DNA from: an uncultured Bacteroidales bacterium
GTDB taxonomy: Bacteria; Bacteroidota; Bacteroidia; Bacteroidales; Paludibacteraceae
Direction of reading: 5' to 3'
Assembly (NCBI GenBank): GCA_902784585.1
Contig: CACZVM010000003.1
Coordinates: 124,001-188,000 of the forward strand
DNA length: 64,000 nucleotides
Shown here: in pieces, positions 19,401 to 27,483 of the stretch
Position numbering within the stretch: the first letter of the stretch is position 1
Layout: every line of letters starts with the position of its first letter
Translations under genes and position numbers: made by a program
The notes under the pieces: generated by a model
The model's input: only the letters and a program-made list of their open reading frames with translations
Database searches by the model: none
Told to the model about the DNA's origin: nothing

Positions 19401-20300
19401 GACGGTTGCCACCACTTCATATACACGCACATCAACGTCATTCCGCCTACCGTTCCTACTGTATGGGCAGAAGACCCGATGTGTCCGAGCGAGACAGCCT
19501 TCGACCTCTACTATACCTACACCAGTGCGGATCCGATCAGCTATTCGCTCTATTTCGACAGCGTAGGTCAGTCGATGGGCTTCGAAGACATGATAGACGT
19601 ACCGATCACCGAATATAGCAACCCGATGGTGATCAGCGTACCTATCCCCTACCGCGACGGCAACCGTACACAATATCCGCGTCCGAACGACTATAACGTA
19701 CATCTGGTGCTGGACAACGGTATATGTCAGCACCCCGAGGCCGACTGCTTTGTGGACTCGACCTTTACGATGAACTACCCAAAATGGCTGACCGAGCAAC
19801 GCTTCGGCGATGTGATTGCCCTGCTGAACGAGCACTACAACGGCGGTTATGTATGGACGAGCTATCAATGGTACTTGGGCGACTCGATGCTGGTAGGTCA
19901 GACGCTTCCTTATCTATACGAACCGATGGGCCTGCACGTTGGTGAACAATATCACGTAGTACTGACCCGTGAGGGCGAAGAGGTAGCCTTCCCCACCTGT
20001 CCGATAACGATCAAAACTAATCCGGTGCCGGACGACAAAGCACCCACAATGGGTTATCTGTCCGTCACTCCCACGTATATCGTCAGCGGTAATCCGCGCG
20101 TACATATCCTCTCACGCAAGGACGGCACCTATCGTGTCACAAGCGGAGGAAGCGGTCAGCTCGTGACCCAAGGTGTGTTCCGCGCAGATGTGACCGAAGT
20201 GGTCCTGCCGGCAGTGCCGGGTGTATATATCTTCCAGCTCTGGTCGAGCGACACGCCGGAAGAACCGTACAGAAGAATAAAAGTAATCATGGGTAACTGA
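13464..20300 (+). CDS. Giant secreted repeat protein with IgGFc-binding-type N-terminus (T9SS cargo)
   Basis: About 2,278 residues from a GTG start chosen because it lies after the promoter and opens a signal peptide (RKIYILSLLLLLLSMPMTAA). Residues about 30-430 resemble the IgGFc-binding N-terminal domain (FWLTYMSND, then VIPTSHLGKEYIIQTYPEDV and FMVEQTIPVDQWGTEYYL). From about 670 to 1990 there are some 18 repeats of 60-90 residues, each with a Cys near its start and a closing GCDSIYxLxLxV strand. The pattern is well known in Bacteroidota surface proteins and suggests disulfide-paired beta modules. The end (GTYRVTSGG, VYIFQLW, YRRIKVIM) resembles a T9SS sorting domain. One repeat has GFDS in place of GCDS. 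The following barrel gene overlaps the stop as TGATG. The likely role is a long surface adhesin or matrix fibre (inference). Confidence 0.85.
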   Translation: MRVRKIYILSLLLLLLSMPMTAATSIINNGQDKDWIGGLDKFNTTEGNDFWLTYMSNDMFDPSLPENANVKFEMKVMVSAREAMQVVVEAGGTLITADIGAGQTRIIEIPRRAANDIYLLHSEEAGKRGVHVYAAQKDAKKAFSCFLYSRVQESPVTSRDASLVIPTSHLGKEYIIQTYPEDVYSSQFAIVATEDNTTVYITPTMDSDGSLTGGVTSPAITLSKGQAYLVASKRRDEGTTGFAADLSGSKICADKPIAVFNGNQQTGIPNKEGYSQDFMVEQTIPVDQWGTEYYLSTLANTKRNYIYVTAAENGTLVEVTMRDTLGATTVSTPMPLNQGQTLIPIQMDDETTQIRIRSVNSDLSTSDKKIACFVYTSTAAVNEICTRVGFTKECYIYGDPANAMMPSWNRHRTTAMNFYTDRLDPQGGDAIPQHFYVYLVARSADVRKIFLKGLNGTNTALDSYFRPFGMNSAMAYAHVELPGNQTYHELFSTGDCEGFVGMVYGLTEAQSYFYTLGFTPPHPADSMYVTNTQEVVMSNASYHVDSLDYHGWYQRQEKEWTQLRLDTAVVCDSSWVNWAVETPTERPITQIQWLLYDVTDVHGARHGTMVDGFPVSGTAAGDVHTLRHQFILPEEDAEDRHQFFEYELQAILYRDRIFCTDDDIDTLKTTVRVTRVYNDTLFRVLCVGDTLRFFYDSLYNQSDLTKYRHDSASTKFVGVKQGEGDRYLKEWHYQLEVGKYDTLSRHYLTQAGCDSTMTLVVYVCDTFQFFDTIHLCHNKQIEYHGQTIRGSQYRDHDTIDIKRRFYRDDCACQHDPDFGKFRDKNGKTFRGCDSTYYLHLYIHPDYLIPLRDTLCLDRNGKGAYSWTVGNHTRVIHENELQWSAADQALKGVFRDTLQTTDCPDCTGGGCDSIIELTLIMPQSYYFPVQEEEWCMLHYDWNRHDTVHSYFRWTGHRDGDPYVELRESGTYYDSCQTTRYGCDSIYTLQLTYKSAGKELYVLQTDTVCFDSTALYNWTNEKGQIIEQVPLNVQIPENARCATLYRSLEAGCDTIYALHLTILPKYYIVDPVLITQEEVYTWPVNGVTYGGSKATEPHNVTITEDTTYVVVRHTTEPVGTHFCDSIRVLFLRVGSVYRVDTSSYACGNDTRFEWIEDRPEYFGTHSGPFSRLVIPASQLPAPGQTKTYEDPYQTILGFDSIFYLHLYRAPSYRDTTHVEDCQQRLAGAQHKWAGHESRQIYNQWGDPMPYIPLNYDGDFYYLDTMHTEGYDCDSLCVLHLHVHPYFDKYKDWHVCQFEPFAWEDLPGNTRPDSIMDQDGRKLTGPIPTNHTGTYTYTLRFHTIHDCDSSWHLTLHVDTVYLTPVETTPRTMCDDEAIPFLDGMIYGVNCPYKPEGEPGVSVPEGAHWYTFNRQGTMAGSNGCDSAVLHQITLYRTYYFPESDQICQGTTYTWHGLEIPTDVEAGTYTYRDPKDKSQFGCDSIHELTLRIDSVYRFDQPRLLCDYDTVSWQGHHYRGERFVGDAPGYRLVKADTTYLDTAAYTSKHGCDSIYYLALRVAPSYNHTIEYNVCDNDSSIEAHVYEFRDTYGVVVYSDTLEFSATPKDIPGVRKDTMLRILSHTLQTYEGCDSVVTYQVVIHPTYRFVDSDKGCAGFAIDWRGETISGTGTYYDRLLTDQWECDSVYELDFYVKPFKSISIYDQVCENHTYWHRDTVGETVFSEDVWHPGAYRPDPEKGEHINVHFKGADGCDSIVYQYYLDICRVYIHDAETDGICSGDTFYSAELDHAWGKFAYEFDTDTFVLPYDTVFRDTLSTVRGCDSIYNLYAHVFPAYRHIDHDTICSNGTYVWAARDARPDSLLTELEPGLHYLRDSFLTLDGCDSIYEIQLIVNTAYLEVDSIKLCADETLFWHGFYYEHMTPGEYFEQISQLSIHGCDSIHQLYLFVKDTTNQFDTATICIGDSLYVLEHLYMEAGDYKDTTLNEDGCHHFIYTHINVIPPTVPTVWAEDPMCPSETAFDLYYTYTSADPISYSLYFDSVGQSMGFEDMIDVPITEYSNPMVISVPIPYRDGNRTQYPRPNDYNVHLVLDNGICQHPEADCFVDSTFTMNYPKWLTEQRFGDVIALLNEHYNGGYVWTSYQWYLGDSMLVGQTLPYLYEPMGLHVGEQYHVVLTREGEEVAFPTCPITIKTNPVPDDKAPTMGYLSVTPTYIVSGNPRVHILSRKDGTYRVTSGGSGQLVTQGVFRADVTEVVLPAVPGVYIFQLWSSDTPEEPYRRIKVIMGN

Positions 20301-21373
20301 TGAACAAGACACGCATCTACATAGCATGTCTGCTCTGCTGGCTGAGTATTCCGCTGGCGGCCCAGCTGCGCTTCCAAATGGCGGAGCGCTGGGAATATCG
20401 TCTGCAGGAGCTCAACGACCGCTTCACCACGCGCGACGTGGACGGTTCGACCGACCATTTCCAGGGCCTGCATACGGGTCAATACAGCGGAACACATCAC
20501 CTGTTCGGTCTATCGGCAGAAGGCGGCTGGTCGAGTCATCTGACCACCATGCCCAACGTACGCAACACACCGGGCGGAGGAAGCATCGGCCTGCACTTGC
20601 TCTACGAATACCAATACTCGGGACTGCTCGTGCAGACAGGTCTGGGCGTAGTATATCAACAATGTGCCAACGCTATAGGCGACACATCTATCTACCACGA
20701 ACATATGCACGACGCATGGCAGGGCATCAACGACGTTGAGTTCACCCTGCGCCATGACTTCTACGACCGCGTTGACCGATCGCAGAACCTGTACGGACAG
20801 GTGCCTATCTACGTAGGCGGATATATCATCGGCGGTTGGGGCGTGGGCTACTACCTAGCCGGACTGAAGTTCAACTATGCCTTCTGGGGCACCAGCAGCG
20901 TCAACCTGACCGGTTCTACCTCCGGACGCTACCAGCACTACGTGGGTGAATGGGTGGAGATGGACAACCACGGCTTCCGCAAAGATGTACCTATCGAGCG
21001 TAGCGGCAACCGACTGAACATGAAGTTCGACGTGCTGCTGCATGCCGAGATGGGATATGAGTGGTCCAGCTATCGCGGCAACAACTACTATCGCAACAGT
21101 TCGCTTGGCCAACTCGATGCACGCTACCGAATAGGCGGGTTTATCGATTTCGGTGTGCTCAACGTATGCCCCAATGGAGACAAACCCTTCTACGAAACTC
21201 CGATGGCGACCATCTATGACTTCCCTACCTATCAGATGAACCATGCATTCTCCACCAAGGACGCACAGAAAGGATGGATGCGTAATATCTTCGTAGGAGT
21301 CCGCCTGACGGTGCTCTTCGGACTGCCGGCGCAACAGAAATGTATCCTCTGCGACACCAAACATAAGTATTAA
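20300..21373 (+). CDS. Outer-membrane beta-barrel partner of the giant protein
   Basis: A 357-residue protein with a signal peptide (cleavage near LAAQL) and a barrel-like strand pattern with Tyr and Trp girdles. Its ATG overlaps the TGA of the giant gene (TGATG), implying coupled translation. It resembles the barrel encoded at 29-934 in position and in loose sequence pattern (IGLHLLYEYQYSG, an Asp-rich loop, GQVPIYVGGY, GLKFNYAFWG). It may anchor or export the cargo, as PorP/SprF-type proteins do for other T9SS clients; that is inference and no family match is claimed. The next gene, pheT, begins 26 bp later and may be cotranscribed. Confidence 0.8.
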   Translation: MNKTRIYIACLLCWLSIPLAAQLRFQMAERWEYRLQELNDRFTTRDVDGSTDHFQGLHTGQYSGTHHLFGLSAEGGWSSHLTTMPNVRNTPGGGSIGLHLLYEYQYSGLLVQTGLGVVYQQCANAIGDTSIYHEHMHDAWQGINDVEFTLRHDFYDRVDRSQNLYGQVPIYVGGYIIGGWGVGYYLAGLKFNYAFWGTSSVNLTGSTSGRYQHYVGEWVEMDNHGFRKDVPIERSGNRLNMKFDVLLHAEMGYEWSSYRGNNYYRNSSLGQLDARYRIGGFIDFGVLNVCPNGDKPFYETPMATIYDFPTYQMNHAFSTKDAQKGWMRNIFVGVRLTVLFGLPAQQKCILCDTKHKY

Positions 21374-21399
21374 AAAATCGAAGCAATCAAACAACAGAT

Positions 21400-23886
21400 A
21401 TGAATATTTCGTATAATTGGCTCAAACGCTACATTACGCTGCCTGATGATGCGCAGACAGTAGCAAAGATCCTTACATCTATTGGTCTGGAAGTAGGAAC
21501 GGTAGAAGAAGTAGAAACTATCCGAGGCGGCTTGCGCGGCCTGGTGGTGGGTGAAGTGCTGACCTGTGAACCCCACCCCAACAGTGACCATCTTCACATC
21601 ACTACAGTGAATATTGGCACCGAGGTGCTGCCTATCGTATGCGGTGCGCCCAACGTGGCTGCCGGACAGAAAGTGATAGTAGCCACGATCGGAACGGTGC
21701 TCTACGACGGCGACCAGAGTTTCACGATAAAGAAAGGCAAGCTGCGCGGCGAGGACTCGTTCGGTATGATCTGTGCTGAGGATGAGATAGGTGTTGGTAC
21801 CGACCATGCCGGTATTATCGTGCTGCCGGCTGACACGCCGGTAGGCATGAAAGCGGCTGATTACTACCATGTAGAGAACGACACGCTTATCGAGGTGGAT
21901 ATCACACCTAACCGCTCTGACGCAGCCAGCCATTATGGTGTAGCGCGCGACCTGTATGCGTATTACAAGAGCCATCAGCATTCAGACATCCGTATTCAGA
22001 AGCCTTCAGTAGAGGCATTTGATGAATTAAAAATTAAAAATGAAGAATTAAAAATTAACGTCTTCGTCGATGCCCCGGAGGCTTGTCCGCGTTATTCGGG
22101 CGTGAGCATTAAGGGTGTGGAGGTGAAAGAGAGCCCCGAATGGCTGAAGAAAGCACTGACGACTATCGGACTGCGTCCGATCAATAATATCGTGGATGTA
22201 ACCAACTTCGTGCTGCATGAGTGCGGTCAGGCTTTGCACGCCTTCGATGCCGATAAGATAAAGGGCAACGAGATTCATGTGCGTTTTGCCAAGGCCGGTG
22301 AGAAATTCGTGACCTTGGACGGCGTGGAGCGCGAGATGGATGAGCGCGACCTGATGATTGCCAATGCCGAAGAAGCCATGTGTATCGCCGGTGTGTTCGG
22401 TGGACTGGAGAGCGGCGTGACCGAACAGACGAAGAACGTATTCCTGGAGAGTGCGTATTTCGAGCCTGTCTCGATCCGCAAGACCAGCCGTCGTCATCAG
22501 CTGCAGACTGACGCCTCGTTCCGCTACGAGCGCGGTTGCGATCCCAACAACACTATCTATGTGCTTAAACGCGCTGCCCTGCTGATCCAGGAAGTGGCGG
22601 GTGGAAGCATCGCTATGGATATCACCGATAACAGCTCTGCTGACTTCGCTCCTTGGCCAGTGACCATCGAGATCAGTCGCGTCAATAGCCTGATCGGTAA
22701 AGCGATTGGTGAAGATAAGATTGAGACTATCCTCAAAGCGTTGGAGATCGATATTGTCGCCAAGAACGGCGATGCATGGCATCTGGCTGTGCCGCGTTAC
22801 CGAGTAGATGTACAGCGTGAGTGCGATGTAGTGGAAGATATCTTGCGCATCTACGGCTACGATAATATTGAGTTTCCTGAGAAACTGAACACCAGCCTCT
22901 CCTACGGCATCAAGCCTAATCCGGAGTTCCTACGCCGACGCATCGCCGAACAACTGACCGCACAGGGCTTCAATGAGATACTAAACAACTCGCTAACCAA
23001 AGTAGCCTACTACGAGCCGCTGCAGTCGCTCACCTTGGATTCGTGCGTCAAAATCATGAATCCGCTGAGCCAGGACCTAGGTGTAATGCGTCAGACCCTA
23101 CTCTTCGGCGGACTGGAGTCGATCGCCCGCAACACGAACCGCAAGCAGAGCGACCTGAAGTTCTATGAGTTCGGTAACTGCTACCATTATAATGGGGAAT
23201 TAAAAACTAAAAATGAAGAATTAATTCAAAACGACCCATTAAAAGCCTATTCCGAGGAACCGCATCTGGGAATGTGGCTGACGGGTAATAAAGCCGCACT
23301 GAGTTGGGTGCGTCGCGAGGAGAAGACCAGTTTCTATCAGCTGCGCGCGTACGTGAACAATATACTCGCGCGTTTGGGTGTCGACCTGAGCAAAGTGACG
23401 GTAGAGCGTTTGGAGGATGAACTGTTCTCGGACGGTCTGGTAATGAAAGCCGCTAACGGTAAAGTATTAGGCTTTATGGGTATCGTGGCTCGCCAGCAGT
23501 TGAAAATATTTGACATCGACCAGGAGGTGTTCTACGCAGATCTAGACTGGAACGCATTACTCAAACAGAACAAGCAATATAAAGCCGTCATCACCGACCT
23601 ACCCAAATATCCGGAGGTGAAACGCGACTTCGCGTTGCTGGTGGACAAGTCCATCGAGTTCGCCGAACTGGCGCGCGCTGCTTTTGCTACCGAGAAAAAA
23701 CTGCTGAAGAACGTCTATCTGTTTGATGTCTATGAGGGCAAGAACCTCGAAGCCGGCAAGAAATCATATGCACTTTCGTTCATTCTGCAAGACACAGAGA
23801 ACACCCTAAAAGATACGCAGATAGAGAACATAATGAACCGCCTGAAGGCGACATTCGAAGAGAAATTCCATGCTACCCTGCGGTAG
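21400..23886 (+). CDS. pheT: Phenylalanyl-tRNA synthetase beta subunit
   Basis: An 828-residue subunit that together with PheS charges tRNA-Phe. The N-terminal core (MNISYNWLKRYI) is followed by an EMAP-type tRNA-binding OB fold (residues about 40-155, ending SFGMICAEDEIG), the B3/B4 editing region (EACPRYSGVSI, then ASFRYERGCDPN), B5, the catalytic-like core (RRRIAEQLTAQGFNEILNNS) and the C-terminal anticodon-binding FDX-ACB domain (YPEVKRDFALLVDKS to the end). Length and domain order are normal. Two linkers, residues about 209-219 and 600-611, are encoded by the same AATTAAAAATTAAGAA-type words that fill intergenic gaps, giving ELKIKNEELKI and ELKTKNEELIQ. The gene follows the giant/barrel cassette and precedes prfC. 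Confidence 0.97.
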   Translation: MNISYNWLKRYITLPDDAQTVAKILTSIGLEVGTVEEVETIRGGLRGLVVGEVLTCEPHPNSDHLHITTVNIGTEVLPIVCGAPNVAAGQKVIVATIGTVLYDGDQSFTIKKGKLRGEDSFGMICAEDEIGVGTDHAGIIVLPADTPVGMKAADYYHVENDTLIEVDITPNRSDAASHYGVARDLYAYYKSHQHSDIRIQKPSVEAFDELKIKNEELKINVFVDAPEACPRYSGVSIKGVEVKESPEWLKKALTTIGLRPINNIVDVTNFVLHECGQALHAFDADKIKGNEIHVRFAKAGEKFVTLDGVEREMDERDLMIANAEEAMCIAGVFGGLESGVTEQTKNVFLESAYFEPVSIRKTSRRHQLQTDASFRYERGCDPNNTIYVLKRAALLIQEVAGGSIAMDITDNSSADFAPWPVTIEISRVNSLIGKAIGEDKIETILKALEIDIVAKNGDAWHLAVPRYRVDVQRECDVVEDILRIYGYDNIEFPEKLNTSLSYGIKPNPEFLRRRIAEQLTAQGFNEILNNSLTKVAYYEPLQSLTLDSCVKIMNPLSQDLGVMRQTLLFGGLESIARNTNRKQSDLKFYEFGNCYHYNGELKTKNEELIQNDPLKAYSEEPHLGMWLTGNKAALSWVRREEKTSFYQLRAYVNNILARLGVDLSKVTVERLEDELFSDGLVMKAANGKVLGFMGIVARQQLKIFDIDQEVFYADLDWNALLKQNKQYKAVITDLPKYPEVKRDFALLVDKSIEFAELARAAFATEKKLLKNVYLFDVYEGKNLEAGKKSYALSFILQDTENTLKDTQIENIMNRLKATFEEKFHATLR
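22021..22059 (+). repeat. In-frame AATTAAAAATTA repeat in pheT, site 1
   Basis: GAATTAAAAATTAAAAATG then AAGAATTAAAAATTAA encodes ELKIKNEELKI in the linker between the tRNA-binding domain and the B3/B4 region. The same words form the pheT-prfC spacer. Confidence 0.8.
23191..23234 (+). repeat. In-frame AATTAAAAACTA repeat in pheT, site 2
   Basis: GGGGAATTAAAAACTAAAAA then TGAAGAATTAATTCAA encodes NGELKTKNEELIQN, again in a linker, just before LKAYSEEPHLGMW. Confidence 0.8.
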
Positions 23887-23912
23887 AATTAAGAATTAAA
23901 AATTAAGAATTT
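23885..23912 (+). repeat. AATTAAGAATTAAAA spacer repeat
   Basis: The short gap between pheT and prfC consists of AATTAAGAATTAAAAATTAA-type words, the same vocabulary as the two in-frame sites in pheT. Confidence 0.75.
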
Positions 23913-23919
23913 ATTTTTC

Positions 23920-25455
23920 GTGTTAGCTAATACAGATCAACAGGAAATATTACGTAGAAGGACGTTTGCCATTATCTCCCACCCTGACGCCGGTAAGACG
24001 ACGCTGACGGAGAAACTTCTGCTCTACGGAGGTGCTATCCACGTGGCCGGTGCCGTGAAGAGCAATAAGATCCGCAAGACGGCGACGAGCGACTGGATGG
24101 AGATAGAGAAACAGCGTGGTATATCGGTGGCAACGTCCGTGATGGGCTTCGATTACCGGAGAAGCTCGGTACCCGGACATACGCAGCCGGATGACACCGT
24201 TTTTCATATCAACATTCTCGACACCCCCGGACACCAGGACTTTGCGGAAGACACTTTCCGTACTCTAACTGCCGTTGACTCAGCCATCGTAGTGATCGAC
24301 TCAGCCAAAGGTGTCGAGACGCAAACGCGCCGACTGATGGAGGTATGCCGGATGCGCAAGACACCCGTCATGGTCTTCATGAACAAGATGGACCGTGAGG
24401 GTAAAGATCCGTTCGATCTGATGGATGAAGTGGAGCGCGAACTGCAGATACACGTAATGCCCGTAACATGGGCGAACGGACAGGGACTGAAGTTCGAATC
24501 TGTCTTCGCACTCGACAACCGCCCGAAAGATATCGGCGGTAAACTGGCAGAAGACCTAGAGATGATAGACGGCGTTTATCCGGAATTTGACAAAGAAGCC
24601 TACCTGCGCGGTGAACTGGCACCGGTGTTCTTCGGCTCTGCCTATAAGACGATAGGTGTGCAGGAGTTGCTGGATTTTCTGGTAGCCAATGCACCTTCTC
24701 CGCTTCCTGTCACTGCCGAAGAAAGGACTGTGGAACCAATGGAGGACAAGTTCACCGCTTTCTGCTTCAAGATACACGCTAACATGGACCCGAACCACCG
24801 CAGTTGCATCGCGTTCTTCAAAATATGCAGCGGTAAGTTCCTGCGCAACACCTATTATTATCATGTGCGTAAAGACCAGCAGATGCGTTTTGCCGCACCT
24901 ACCTGCTTTATGGCGCAGAAGAAAGAGACTGTGGATGAGGCGTTTGCAGGCGACGTAGTAGGTCTGCCGGACACCGGCAACTTCAAGTTAGGCGACACAC
25001 TGACAGCAGGAGAGCATTTGCATTTCAAAGGTCTACCCTCCTTCTCGCCGGAGATGTTCAAATATATCGATAATGCGGATCCGATGAAGCAGAAGCAGCT
25101 GGAGAAAGGTGTGAACCAACTGATGGACGAAGGTGTAGCGCAGCTGTTTGTAAGCCAGCTCAACGGACGCAAGATCATCGGTACCGTAGGACAACTCCAG
25201 TTTGAGGTAATCCAGTACCGTCTGGAGCATGAATATCAGGCGAAATGCAAATGGCAACCGCTGCAGATGTACAAAGCCTGCTGGATAGAGAGCGATGACG
25301 ATGCGGAACTGGACATGTTCAAGAAACGTAAGGCACAGTACATGGCGTACGATAAAGAAGGTCGCGACGTATTCATGGCCGACAGCGCGTACGTGCTGAA
25401 CATGGCGCAACAGGACTACAAACATATAACATTCCACTTTACCTCGGAATTCTAA
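23920..25455 (+). CDS. prfC: Peptide chain release factor 3
   Basis: A 511-residue translational GTPase that recycles RF1/RF2 from the ribosome after termination. It is read from a GTG start. G1 is [15 protein letters not shown], the switch I region [11 protein letters not shown]3 DTPGHQDF, and G4 NKMDRE. The RF3-specific domains II and III follow ([19 protein letters not shown], then [14 protein letters not shown] and [16 protein letters not shown]). The length is typical. It lies just downstream of pheT behind a repeat-filled spacer, in a translation-related block. Confidence 0.97.
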   Translation: MLANTDQQEILRRRTFAIISHPDAGKTTLTEKLLLYGGAIHVAGAVKSNKIRKTATSDWMEIEKQRGISVATSVMGFDYRRSSVPGHTQPDDTVFHINILDTPGHQDFAEDTFRTLTAVDSAIVVIDSAKGVETQTRRLMEVCRMRKTPVMVFMNKMDREGKDPFDLMDEVERELQIHVMPVTWANGQGLKFESVFALDNRPKDIGGKLAEDLEMIDGVYPEFDKEAYLRGELAPVFFGSAYKTIGVQELLDFLVANAPSPLPVTAEERTVEPMEDKFTAFCFKIHANMDPNHRSCIAFFKICSGKFLRNTYYYHVRKDQQMRFAAPTCFMAQKKETVDEAFAGDVVGLPDTGNFKLGDTLTAGEHLHFKGLPSFSPEMFKYIDNADPMKQKQLEKGVNQLMDEGVAQLFVSQLNGRKIIGTVGQLQFEVIQYRLEHEYQAKCKWQPLQMYKACWIESDDDAELDMFKKRKAQYMAYDKEGRDVFMADSAYVLNMAQQDYKHITFHFTSEF

Positions 25456-25516
25456 AAACCGAAACACCGGAAATACAGAATGCCAGACAATTATTTAATC
25501 AAAAAATTATACTAGT

Positions 25517-26818
25517 ATGAAAAACAGATCATTACAGATTCGCCTCATTGTGTTCAACTTTCTGGAGTTTGCTGTATGGGGCGCGTACCTCATCTCGATG
25601 GGCACCTACCTTTTCAAACACGGAATGGCTCACCAAATCGGCTGGTTCTACTCGATTCAAGGTGTAGTCAGCCTCTTCATGCCGGCGTTGATGGGAATCG
25701 TGGCAGACCGTTGGGTAGAAGCACAGAAGTTACAAAGTATCTGTCATTTCCTGGCCGGTGCCTTCATGATTGCAGCCGGTTGGTATGGTTTGCAGAGCGG
25801 CCAAGACGTACAATTCACTACGCTGTTTACCCTTTACACGCTGTCGGTAGCATTCTACATGCCGACGATTGCGCTGACCAACTCCGTGGCATTTAACGCC
25901 TTGGTTAAAGAAGGAATGGACACGGTGAAGGATTTCCCTCCGATTCGTGTGTTCGGTACCGTCGGTTTCATCGCTGCCGAGTGGAGTGTGGATTTATTAG
26001 GTATTCAAGCTTCGCCGCTGCAGTTCATCCTCAGCGGTGGTCTGAGCCTTTTGATGGCCGGTTATTCGTTGAGTCTGCCGGCTTGCCCTGTCAAGAAAGT
26101 GGAAGGCAAAGTGGACCTGGTAGAAGCATTAGGACTGAAAGCGTTTGCATTGTTCAAGCAGAAAAAGATGGCGCTGTTCTTCATTTTCTCGATGCTACTG
26201 GGCATGTGTCTACAAGTGACCAACTCATACGCCAACCCGTATATCACTTCGTTTGAGAACATTCCCGAGTTCGCCAATACGTTCGGCGTACAGCACGCAA
26301 ATATTCTGATTTCGATTTCACAGATTTGCGAAGCACTGTGTATTCTGGCTATTCCGTTCTTCCTGAAACGCTTCGGAATCAAGAACGTAATGCTCATGGC
26401 CATGTTCGCCTGGGTGTTCCGTTTCGGCTTCTTCGGTGCCGGCGACCCCGGTTTCCCGGGCGTGCTGCTGTTCGTGCTGAGTTGCGTTGTTTACGGCTTT
26501 GCATTTGATTTCTTCAACATATCCGGTGCGCTGTACGTGGATCAAGAGACCGAACCGGCTCAGCGTTCATCTGCACAGGGTCTGTTCATGATGATGACAA
26601 ACGGTTTAGGCGCTACAATCGGTACGCTGTCCGCTCAAGTGATTGTCAACAAACTCGTCAATGCGCACGAGGTAGTGGCCGAAGGTCCAATGGCTGTCTG
26701 GAACGGTTGGATGCACGCTTGGTATCTGTTCGCAGGCTTTGCGCTCGTGGTTGCTATTTGCTTCTGGATCTTCTTCCCCAAAACTCCGGTGAACAAGGAC
26801 ATTGAGGTGAAGCATTGA
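25517..26818 (+). CDS. Nucleoside permease, MFS family (NupG-like)
   Basis: A 433-residue inner-membrane protein with 12 predicted hydrophobic segments. It begins with the family pattern LIVFNFLEFAVWGAYLISMG and includes YSIQGVVSLFMPALMGIVADRW and PIRVFGTVGFIAAEW, typical of the NupG/XapB nucleoside:H+ symporters. It probably imports nucleosides by proton symport. The stop overlaps the start of the next gene (TGATG), so the two are coupled. A 60-bp gap from prfC shows no clear promoter. Confidence 0.9.
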   Translation: MKNRSLQIRLIVFNFLEFAVWGAYLISMGTYLFKHGMAHQIGWFYSIQGVVSLFMPALMGIVADRWVEAQKLQSICHFLAGAFMIAAGWYGLQSGQDVQFTTLFTLYTLSVAFYMPTIALTNSVAFNALVKEGMDTVKDFPPIRVFGTVGFIAAEWSVDLLGIQASPLQFILSGGLSLLMAGYSLSLPACPVKKVEGKVDLVEALGLKAFALFKQKKMALFFIFSMLLGMCLQVTNSYANPYITSFENIPEFANTFGVQHANILISISQICEALCILAIPFFLKRFGIKNVMLMAMFAWVFRFGFFGAGDPGFPGVLLFVLSCVVYGFAFDFFNISGALYVDQETEPAQRSSAQGLFMMMTNGLGATIGTLSAQVIVNKLVNAHEVVAEGPMAVWNGWMHAWYLFAGFALVVAICFWIFFPKTPVNKDIEVKH

Positions 26819-27483
26819 TGTACCGCAAGGAACTTGCATATTATTTCTCCACGCCGATTGCGTATATCGTCATCGGACTGTACCAATTGGCGATCAGTCT
26901 CTTCCTATGGGTGATCCCCGGTCAATGGAATATCATTGACTCGGGGTACGCCCAAGTGGACGGACTCTTTCAGTTGAGTCCCTGGCTCTTTATGTTGCTC
27001 TGCCCTGCCCTGACGATGCGTCTGCTGGCGGAAGAGCGTCAGTCGGGGATCTGGGATCTGCTGCGCACCAAGCCAGTCAGCCTCACACGTATCATGCTCG
27101 GCAAGTATTTCGCAGCGTGGACATTGGTGCTGATCGGACTGCTGCCGTGCTTCGTTCATTATTTCGTAGTAGCCTTTATGGCAGAGCCGATGGGAAATCT
27201 TGACAGCGGTGCGTTCTTAGGGTCGTTTGTCGGACTAATCCTACTAAGCGGTGTATTCATGGCCATCGGCCTGCTCTGCGCCACTTTCAGCAAGAGTCAG
27301 ATCGTCTGCTTTATAGCCGGAGCACTGAGCTGTTTCGTGCTCTATTGGGCATTATTGCAAGACCACTACTCCAGCCTCGCACGTGGCGTGATCGACCTAC
27401 GTGACCTGCTCTTCTTTATTACGATAACTATCGTAGCCATCTTTGCCTCTATTCTCACCCTCCGCCGTCTTACAAGCAAATGA
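26818..27483 (+). CDS. ABC transporter permease, GldF-like
   Basis: About 221 residues with six membrane segments. The start is taken at the ATG that overlaps the upstream TGA. MYRKELAYYFSTPIAYIVIG and LLAEERQSGIWDLLRTKPVS are characteristic of the GldF-type ABC-2 permeases that work with GldA (ATPase) and GldG in Bacteroidota. No gldG or gldA lies beside it; its neighbours are a nucleoside permease and a phosphodiesterase. It may pair with subunits encoded elsewhere. The family is clear, the role in gliding or other export is not. Confidence 0.85.
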   Translation: MYRKELAYYFSTPIAYIVIGLYQLAISLFLWVIPGQWNIIDSGYAQVDGLFQLSPWLFMLLCPALTMRLLAEERQSGIWDLLRTKPVSLTRIMLGKYFAAWTLVLIGLLPCFVHYFVVAFMAEPMGNLDSGAFLGSFVGLILLSGVFMAIGLLCATFSKSQIVCFIAGALSCFVLYWALLQDHYSSLARGVIDLRDLLFFITITIVAIFASILTLRRLTSK

